From: Desulfosporosinus fructosivorans
Lineage (GTDB): Bacteria; Bacillota; Desulfitobacteriia; Desulfitobacteriales; Desulfitobacteriaceae
DNA length: 64,000 nt
Reading direction: 5' to 3'
Assembly: GCF_004766045.1 (NCBI RefSeq)
Contig: NZ_SPQQ01000003.1
Location: forward strand, 620,001-684,000
Below, one piece after another: positions 58,576-64,000 of the stretch. Below the pieces are notes generated by a model. The model made no database searches and was not told where the DNA came from. It saw only the letters and a program-made list of their open reading frames with translations. Each line of letters begins with the position of its first letter. Positions within the stretch are counted from its first letter, which is position 1. The position numbers and the translations under genes are program-made.

Positions 58576-59533
58576 AGTATTGATGGAGATACAGAATCTT
58601 TCTAAACATTTTACCCTCGATACCAGTTTGCTCGGCAAGCCAACTGTCGTTTTGAAAGCGGTTGACGACGTTTCTTTTAGAATTGACAAAGGGGAAGCGT
58701 TTGGTCTCGTTGGTGAATCTGGTTGCGGAAAAACAACCCTGGGTAAAATCTTGGTCAATCTTCACAGTCCTACAAACGGCAAAATATTTTTTGAGGGTAA
58801 GGAGTTAACTGCCCTGAATGATAAGCAACGCCGTTCCTATTGTAAGGATATTCAGATGATTTTCCAGGACCCTTATGCCTCTTTAAACCCCAGAATGACA
58901 GTGGGAGACATCATTGCAGAACCAATTATTATCAATAAATTGCTTCCCGCAAGTAAAGTGGAAGAACGCGTCATCTATCTTCTAAACTGTGTGGGTCTGG
59001 CTCAGCATCAACGCAACCGTTATCCGCACGAGTTTTCCGGCGGTCAGAGGCAGCGTGTGGGCATTGCCCGCGCTCTTGCGGTGGAACCGAAACTGATTGT
59101 CTGTGATGAAGCGGTTTCTGCTCTGGATGTTTCTATTCAGGCTCAGGTGTTAAATCTGCTGGTTGATTTAAAAAAGGAATTTGGGTTGACCTATCTGTTT
59201 ATCGCTCACGGTTTGAATGTGGTCAAGCATATTAGCGACCGAGTGGGAGTAATGTATCTAGGCAAATTGATGGAAATCGCCCCAAAACGGGAGCTTTATG
59301 CTAACCCTTTGAACCCCTACACCCAGGCGTTGCTTTCTGCAATTCCTATTATTAATCCGGAGAAGAAAAAGGAACGCATTATTCTGAACGGCGACGTTCC
59401 TAGCCCGATTAACCCACCCGCCGGCTGTCGCTTCTCTTCCCGTTGCTTTAAGGAGCTGGACCATTGCAAGTTCAAGGATCCTGTACTCAAAGAGGTCTCG
59501 CCTAATCATTGGGTTGCGTGCCATTTGTTTTAG
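58568..59533 (+). CDS. ABC transporter ATPase (DppF/OppF type)
   Basis: ATPase of 321 residues. Walker A G-E-S-G-C-G-K-T near 52, signature F-S-G-G-Q-R-Q-R near 157, Walker B L-I-V-C-D-E-A near 178. The switch region reads F-I-A-H-G-L-N-V: the usual H-D-L is H-G-L, a substitution next to the catalytic His that is worth noting. The C-terminal C-R-F-S-S-R-C extension is present. ATG 58568 is chosen (GGGGGACGAG upstream); the frame is open to 58505. Last gene of the operon. Confidence 0.9.
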   Translation: MSEVLMEIQNLSKHFTLDTSLLGKPTVVLKAVDDVSFRIDKGEAFGLVGESGCGKTTLGKILVNLHSPTNGKIFFEGKELTALNDKQRRSYCKDIQMIFQDPYASLNPRMTVGDIIAEPIIINKLLPASKVEERVIYLLNCVGLAQHQRNRYPHEFSGGQRQRVGIARALAVEPKLIVCDEAVSALDVSIQAQVLNLLVDLKKEFGLTYLFIAHGLNVVKHISDRVGVMYLGKLMEIAPKRELYANPLNPYTQALLSAIPIINPEKKKERIILNGDVPSPINPPAGCRFSSRCFKELDHCKFKDPVLKEVSPNHWVACHLF

Positions 59534-59567
59534 CGATTTTAGAGCGAATTTTTCTAGGGAACATCTA

Positions 59568-59621
59568 AATCATTTGCTGATCACACCGGAAAAGGTGTTT
59601 GTAGGAATGTATAAACTGTAA
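59568..59621 (+). pseudogene. 3' fossil of a molybdenum hydroxylase catalytic-subunit gene
   Basis: Seventeen codons read N-H-L-L-I-T-P-E-K-V-F-V-G-M-Y-K-L and stop. The intact catalytic subunit ends N-H-L-P-I-T-P-E-K-V-F-M-G-M-Q-K-L: 14 of 17 residues agree and both end at the stop codon. Nothing upstream of 59562 continues the match; it runs straight into the end of the ABC ATPase gene. DNA identity is well below that of a recent copy, so this is the tail of a diverged paralog left by deletion or by insertion of the transporter operon. Confidence 0.8.
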
Positions 59622-59625
59622 ACAA

Positions 59626-59674
59626 AAAAAGACTGTGCTTTAAGCAATATTAGCTTTCAGCCCAGTCTTTTTCC
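59626..59674 (+). terminator. Terminator after the ABC operon/fossil
   Basis: AAAAAGACTG/CAGTCTTTTT stem, internal GC/GC pairings in the loop, T-run included in the arm. It probably once ended the lost hydroxylase gene and now ends the transporter operon. Confidence 0.8.
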
Positions 59675-59929
59675 ATGCGTGCTGTATTTGTTTTGTTGCG
59701 TAAGAGTTTTAAAGAGACTGAGTTATTTTGTTTATCCAAGCGTCAGACTTTCAATTCTTCACATGAGAGTGGTACCCGGAATGAGCAATTTAATGGAGAT
59801 TAGAGATAGATTGAATTATACTGATTAAAATGTTAACAAATTATTTTTTTGAAAAAGTGAACCATTTATTATATTTAATACACTTTATTATAGATGACAA
59901 CTCTTATAGTGTAAGGAAGTAGGGACAAT

Positions 59930-60529
59930 ATGGGGAATACCGATCTAATTAAACGATGTCAAGTTGGTGATTTGGGTAGCTTCAGCGAGCTTTACCATCT
60001 ACATAGAAAAAAAGCTTTAGGGACCGCTTACCTTATATCCAACCAAAAGGGGATCGCAGAAGATATCGTGCAAGAATCCTTTATTGAGTGTTTCCGTAAA
60101 ATCAAAACCGTAAAGAATCCAGAAGCTTTCGAGGCTTGGTTTTATAAAATTCTGGTGAGAACCGGTTGGAGGATGGTAAAAAAACATAATTACTTACTCC
60201 CAATGGATGAGCAGAATATGGAAGGATTATGCACATCCGTGGATTATAATTCCGATTTGAATACGAGCGAGACCAACCTAGTGGTACACGAAGCTTTAGC
60301 TCGGTTAAGTATATCATTGAAAACTGTTGTCATACTTTACTACTTTAATGATATGACCATTGAGAAAATTTCTAAGGTTTTGGGGTGCTTTCCGGGAACT
60401 GTAAAATCTAGACTATATAATGCTAGAATACAGCTCCATGACGTATTTGATGAAAATGAACTTAATAGGCCAGCTGCCAATATTTTTTTTAGTAAAAGAA
60501 AGGAGTATGGGTTTGATGGAAATGCATGA
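59930..60529 (+). CDS. ECF-type sigma-70 family factor
   Basis: Sigma factor of 199 residues. Region 2 (about 10-80) includes L-Y-H-L-H-R-K-K-A and D-I-V-Q-E-S-F-I-E; region 4 (about 115-170) includes V-V-I-L-Y-Y-F-N-D-M-T-I-E-K-I-S-K-V-L-G and G-T-V-K-S-R-L. There is no region 1 or 3. The next gene overlaps by 14 bp and encodes a single-span membrane protein, the usual anti-sigma arrangement. Confidence 0.9.
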   Translation: MGNTDLIKRCQVGDLGSFSELYHLHRKKALGTAYLISNQKGIAEDIVQESFIECFRKIKTVKNPEAFEAWFYKILVRTGWRMVKKHNYLLPMDEQNMEGLCTSVDYNSDLNTSETNLVVHEALARLSISLKTVVILYYFNDMTIEKISKVLGCFPGTVKSRLYNARIQLHDVFDENELNRPAANIFFSKRKEYGFDGNA

Positions 60530-61043
60530 ACTCGATAAGAGAATTAAAAGGGCACTTTTGTCCAAAACAAATGAAATACTACCATCGGAAGAAACTTTCA
60601 CGCAAATCCTAGCTGGTCTTGAAAAGAAGAAAGCACGTAGGAGTGTTTATATAAGCTATAAACATTACATAATAGCCTTTATATGTGCAGTTTCTGTGAT
60701 ATTTGGAACAACGTTAATCCCATCAGTGGATGTGAAGAATTCGGCAACAGAAATGATAAGCACTGTTACAACAGTAATTATGTTGGATAAGAGTAATAAA
60801 GTTTTTGCAAGAAATGCGAACGAATTATTTAAACATATCGATAGTACCCAGTTAGCTAATGCAGATAATTCCAAAAGAGTAGGTGCGAGTGTCCTCTTTT
60901 TGCGAACATTTACAAGATGCTTTTTGTTAAATAAAGTGAACAAATTAGAATTATATCTAAGACTTTTGATCATTGGAAGAATGACAATGATACAAACTTT
61001 GTATGATGACAAGTTTCGGCATAGGCAGGTCCCATTATATTAA
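60516..61043 (+). CDS. Probable anti-sigma factor, membrane-anchored
   Basis: Protein of 175 residues: cytoplasmic charged N-terminus (about 1-48), one membrane segment (about 50-66, I-I-A-F-I-C-A-V-S-V-I-F-G), then a short extracytoplasmic part. It overlaps the sigma factor gene and ends just before secD. Placement and topology support an anti-sigma role; no zinc-binding motif is visible. The last 50 residues look irregular (basic, leucine-rich), so a late frameshift that altered the C-terminus is possible. ATG 60516 is preferred over ATG 60507, which lies too close to AAAGGAG. Confidence 0.6.
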   Translation: MEMHELDKRIKRALLSKTNEILPSEETFTQILAGLEKKKARRSVYISYKHYIIAFICAVSVIFGTTLIPSVDVKNSATEMISTVTTVIMLDKSNKVFARNANELFKHIDSTQLANADNSKRVGASVLFLRTFTRCFLLNKVNKLELYLRLLIIGRMTMIQTLYDDKFRHRQVPLY

Positions 61044-61058
61044 GAGGGAGGAAAGCAG

Positions 61059-62291
61059 ATGAGACGAGGAAATATCATCAAATTAGTAGCGCTTGTGTTA
61101 CTGGTCGCGGTAGCAGTTGCACTATCGATAAAACCCCTTGTGGATCCCGTGAAGGGTATCCCGTTGGGGCTTGACCTACGTGGTGGAGTGCATTTAGTAC
61201 TACAAGCGGAACAAGACAAAAATGGCACCCCCATTACGAGAGATGATATCGATAAAGCAAAAGCGATCATCTCGAACCGAGTCAATGATCTTGGGGTATC
61301 TGAACCCATAATGCAAGCAGACTATGATAAGCAACGTATTGTTATCGATTTAGCTGGGGTCTCTGACCCAGATAAAGCTGTGGATATACTGAAAACAACG
61401 GCCAAGTTAACCTTTAGGGATCCCCAAGGAAATGTTGTGTTGCAAGGAGATGAACTAAAAGATGCTAAAGGAGGGCGAGACCAGCAGCAGGGTTATGTTG
61501 TAAATTTGACGTTCTCATCTGATGGGACCAAAAAGTTTGCAGATTTAACGACCAAGTATCTCGGGCAACAAATTGGAATATATCTGGACGATAAACTTTT
61601 GAAGAATCCAAAAGTAGAAACTCCAATTCTCAATGGTCAAGCGGAGATTGATAATTATGCTACCTTGGAAGCTGCAGCGAAGGATGCCGTCCTCATGCGC
61701 TCCGGTTCCTTACCTGTGAGTATGAGTATTGCTGAGAAGCGTCAGGTGGGAGCATCTTTAGGTGTTGACTCGTTAAACAGAAGCATTCAGGCTGGACTCT
61801 ACGGTCTAATCTTTATTTTTCTATTTATGCTTATCTTCTATCGTTTACCTGGGGTTGTAGCCGATTTCTCCTTAATCGTATATGCACTCATCGTCCTGTG
61901 GGTTTTTTGGATGTTCCGAGTGGTATTGACTCTCCCAGGCATCGCCGGCTTTATTCTTTCGATTGGGATGGCCGTCGACTTCAATATCATTATCTACGAA
62001 CGAGTAAAAGAGGAAATTCGAGCCGGAAAATCGCTGCGGGCTGGCTTGGAATCTGGGTTTAGCCGGGCCTTCATTACGGTTATTGACGCCCATGTAACAA
62101 CGCTTATTGCTGCAATGACACTTTACGCTTTTGGAACTGGTTCTATTAAGGGATTTGCCCTCACTCTGGGCATCGGGATTCTTGCTAGCTTATTTACCGC
62201 GATTACGTTTACTAGACTTGTATTACGCTGGACTGTGGGAATCAACCCAAAAATGAATATAAGATGGTTTGGCGTTAGGAGGGATGTATAA
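61059..62291 (+). CDS. secD: Protein translocase subunit SecD
   Basis: Membrane protein of 410 residues that with SecF uses the proton gradient to help SecYEG-driven export. One N-terminal membrane helix, then the signature G-L-D-L-R-G-G-V-H near 37, a periplasmic P1 domain, and five membrane helices with D-F-N-I-I-I-Y-E-R near 307. Compact Firmicute length. GAGGGAGGAAAG precedes ATG. Stop overlaps the secF start by one base. Confidence 0.95.
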   Translation: MRRGNIIKLVALVLLVAVAVALSIKPLVDPVKGIPLGLDLRGGVHLVLQAEQDKNGTPITRDDIDKAKAIISNRVNDLGVSEPIMQADYDKQRIVIDLAGVSDPDKAVDILKTTAKLTFRDPQGNVVLQGDELKDAKGGRDQQQGYVVNLTFSSDGTKKFADLTTKYLGQQIGIYLDDKLLKNPKVETPILNGQAEIDNYATLEAAAKDAVLMRSGSLPVSMSIAEKRQVGASLGVDSLNRSIQAGLYGLIFIFLFMLIFYRLPGVVADFSLIVYALIVLWVFWMFRVVLTLPGIAGFILSIGMAVDFNIIIYERVKEEIRAGKSLRAGLESGFSRAFITVIDAHVTTLIAAMTLYAFGTGSIKGFALTLGIGILASLFTAITFTRLVLRWTVGINPKMNIRWFGVRRDV

Positions 62292-63241
62292 TGGAGAAAA
62301 CTGGACATCCAGCGACTTACGATGAAGTCCAAAAGCTACACCCTCTGTATTTTAATATTGTTAAGAAACGGTTTTGGTGGTTTGCTATTTCATTACTCAT
62401 TATTATCCCGGGAATAATTTCCTTCTTTATGCAGGGGCTGAATTTGGGGATTGATTTCAAGGGCGGAACAATGCTCGACGTGACCTTTAAGAAAGCTGTG
62501 ACACAGGCTGCTATTACGGATACTATGAAATCGGTTGGGCTAGAAGGCATTGTACAGTTGTCCGCTGGAGATACATCAGCTTTAATCCGAACAGAGGCTC
62601 TTGAAGAAGGCAAACGAAGTGAATTACTGACTGCCTTGGAAACCAAGGTTGGAGAGTATGACAAAACGAATATTAAAGAGGATAAAGTAGGACCTGCCAT
62701 GGGGCAAGAACTTACCCGCAATGCCATTTATGCATTGATTATTGCCATAGGAATGATGATCATTTATATTACGATAAGGTTCCAATTTGTCTTTGCTATC
62801 TCCGGAATTATTGCGCTAATTCACGACGTTTTAGTGGTTGTGGGGATTTTCTCGTTGTTCCAATGGGAAATTGATTCAGCGTTTGTGGCGGCCATATTGA
62901 CAATCGTCGGTTATTCCATTAATGATACTGTAATTATTTTTGACCGGATTCGTGAGAACGAAGCCAAGATGAAACGAGCAGATAGTTATGGAGATATGGT
63001 CGACAAATCCGTTTGGCAGACCATGCGTCGTTCCATTAACACGGTCGTTACGGTACTGATCGCATTGCTATCGGTATTTATCCTAGGTGGGGAATCCACA
63101 AGGATGTTCTCTTTGGCTATGTTGATAGGGGTATCTATCGGAGCTTATTCCTCGATCTTTATCGCTAGTCAAATCCTCTTGGAAGTTAAGATCCATTGGA
63201 GTAAGAAGCCACGTAAAGGCGGTAAGGCAGTCCGGGTTTAA
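62291..63241 (+). CDS. secF: Protein translocase subunit SecF
   Basis: Membrane protein of 316 residues: six hydrophobic helices with the family motifs G-I-D-F-K-G-G near 55 and G-Y-S-I-N-D-T-V-I-I-F-D-R-I-R-E-N near 207. It begins at ATG 62291 within the secD stop codon, so the two are translationally coupled as separate subunits rather than fused as in Bacillus. Confidence 0.95.
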   Translation: MEKTGHPATYDEVQKLHPLYFNIVKKRFWWFAISLLIIIPGIISFFMQGLNLGIDFKGGTMLDVTFKKAVTQAAITDTMKSVGLEGIVQLSAGDTSALIRTEALEEGKRSELLTALETKVGEYDKTNIKEDKVGPAMGQELTRNAIYALIIAIGMMIIYITIRFQFVFAISGIIALIHDVLVVVGIFSLFQWEIDSAFVAAILTIVGYSINDTVIIFDRIRENEAKMKRADSYGDMVDKSVWQTMRRSINTVVTVLIALLSVFILGGESTRMFSLAMLIGVSIGAYSSIFIASQILLEVKIHWSKKPRKGGKAVRV

Positions 63242-63527
63242 GCCCTAATGCAAATTTTATTTCAACATTAGCCTGATAACCTAAACACTAGGGCAAGTAG
63301 ACCCCTAAAATTGAGAACCGATTTCAACAAGAAGAGGCTGTAACAAAACTTATTTTCCAGTTTGTTACAGCCTCTTCTTGTTCGAGAATTGTCGATATTT
63401 TCGAGGATTATTCACCACTTTACAGGTGTATAATCCTCTTTATTGGGGATAGCGCACCACCACCCTGAAAATTTCTCAAGTTTTGTTACGCCCCCTTCTT
63501 CTGGGGGTTAGCGTTATCAGTTTTCAA
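63242..63527. other. Intergenic stretch after secF with stacked hairpins
   Basis: About 285 bp without a gene. Holds the terminator at 63326-63382, a further hairpin GAGGATTAT/ATAATCCTC (63399-63438) and a CCCCC/GGGGG hairpin (63491-63507) leading into dispersed repeat copy G. Confidence 0.5.
63326..63382. terminator. Palindromic terminator after secF
   Basis: AACAAGAAGAGGCTGTAACAAA pairs perfectly with TTTGTTACAGCCTCTTCTTGTT, about 85 bp after the secF stop. Confidence 0.8.
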
Positions 63528-63566
63528 AGCCCCTACTTCTATAAGTGGGGCTGAACGAGTTCACTT
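63528..63566 (+). repeat. Two-hairpin dispersed repeat, copy G (short)
   Basis: AGCCCCTACTT-ctat-AAGTGGGGCT (63528-63552) is hairpin 1, followed directly by GAACGAGTTCAC with the shared end GTTCAC. As in copy A, the end supplies the stop of the convergent gene: the complement of tca (63561-63563) is TGA. Confidence 0.75.
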
Positions 63567-63962
63567 AGTAACAGCGAGTTTACAGCGGTCCATTTCCTTG
63601 TACCCTTTAGGATTGTTCTTCATAGTTATTTCCCCCGTAGATATGTTGCTTGCAAGACCAGCATAGTGCTTACAGACTCCTGAACTAGAGAACATAGCTC
63701 CTTCACCTTCCGGTTTGACGCAGTACTTGCATAGACCTACACAACGGCACCTAAAAATAGAGATGCTAGCGAGGTATTTCTGCATATCTGTCATGATATA
63801 TTCTGGTAAGTTGTCTGCCCCAATAGCTTCAACAAATTTGTCGTTAACGTAGGTAGCGACGACAACTTGCACTGAATTTTTTTGTTTGTTCGCTAACGAA
63901 AATTCTACAACATTACCAGGCTTTCTTTTTGAGTCCTTGATAGACCAAGATTTTGCTGCCAT
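63561..63962 (-). CDS. Hypothetical cysteine-rich protein
   Basis: Protein of about 133 residues from ATG 63962 (frame open to TTG 63974; neither start has a strong ribosome site). The first half begins with a K-S-W-S-I-K-D-S strand and looks like a small beta domain; the second half has a cluster C-R-C-V-G-L-C-K-Y-C and a further Cys in G-V-C-K-H-Y, which could bind zinc or an Fe-S cluster. No family is recognised. The end of the gene lies in dispersed repeat copy G. Confidence 0.55.
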   Translation of the reverse strand: MAAKSWSIKDSKRKPGNVVEFSLANKQKNSVQVVVATYVNDKFVEAIGADNLPEYIMTDMQKYLASISIFRCRCVGLCKYCVKPEGEGAMFSSSGVCKHYAGLASNISTGEITMKNNPKGYKEMDRCKLAVTK

Positions 63963-64000
63963 TACACAAACCAACTTTCTTAAAAATCAATATTAGAAAC

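Larger units (their letters stand above)
59534..59929. other. Intergenic stretch: gene fossil, terminator, promoter region
   Basis: Contains the 3' fossil of a molybdenum hydroxylase gene (59568-59621), a terminator (59626-59672), and an AT-rich 250 bp that should hold the promoter of the ECF sigma factor gene. No other gene is supported. Confidence 0.5.

Overview
The window reads as a chromosomal segment of an anaerobic, spore-forming Firmicute of the Desulfosporosinus/Desulfitobacterium type (Peptococcaceae). This is inferred from a CotD-type spore coat protein, futalosine-pathway menaquinone genes, a six-heme cytochrome c lipoprotein, RNase J, T-box and purine-type RNA switches, and a DsbA-family gene with an in-frame UGA at the catalytic cysteine codon. 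No rRNA, tRNA, CRISPR array, intact insertion sequence or prophage was seen.

Layout. 1-5.3 kb: an HtrA-type protease (cut by the window edge), a ferritin-like protein, a TDT-family exporter, an ArAE/FUSC-type membrane protein, a HAD phosphatase and a decayed Xre regulator. 5.4-7 kb: a T-box leader followed by a DAHP synthase-chorismate mutase fusion. 7.3-12.8 kb: a small basic protein, aspartate 4-decarboxylase, a CBS-domain protein, the six-heme cytochrome, a GNAT-like protein and the candidate selenoprotein (FrnE-like DsbA). 13-16.7 kb: RNase J, then mqnB-mqnD. 17-20.6 kb: a DUF2238-like membrane protein, an NfeD-flotillin pair and CotD.

20.7-37 kb is a catabolic region: phenylacetate-CoA-ligase-like enzyme behind a structured, attenuator-like leader; a lactate-permease-family transporter; two paralogous MFS acid transporters; two 3-hydroxyacyl-CoA dehydrogenases; a CaiB-type CoA-transferase; an acyl-CoA dehydrogenase; an enoyl-CoA hydratase; an atypical thiolase; and a PAS/sigma-54 activator. 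A sigma-54 promoter with an upstream inverted repeat precedes the first MFS gene. Together these would import an organic acid, activate it to a CoA thioester and beta-oxidise it.

37-47.4 kb holds an NRDE protein, a RACo-like ASKHA ATPase without its ferredoxin domain, sensory proteins, an SdpR-SdpI pair without a toxin gene, and an efflux operon (two adaptors, DHA2 pump, MarR regulator). 47.6-51.5 kb is a three-subunit molybdenum hydroxylase operon behind a guanine-class aptamer, a ykkC-family-like RNA and a strong terminator. 51.7-59.5 kb is a two-component system and an oligopeptide/nickel-type ABC transporter operon, followed by a fossil of the 3' end of a second molybdenum hydroxylase gene. 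59.9-63.2 kb holds an ECF sigma factor, a probable anti-sigma factor and secD-secF; a cysteine-rich protein closes the window.

Two patterns cut across the window. First, at least six copies of a ~50-115 bp two-hairpin intergenic repeat sit just after genes; two of them supply the stop codon of the neighbouring gene. Second, gene ends are marked by long, near-perfect palindromic terminators. The strongest leads are the UGA-containing DsbA gene, the stacked purine-type RNAs before the molybdenum hydroxylase genes, the attenuator-like leader of the CoA ligase, and the repeat family.
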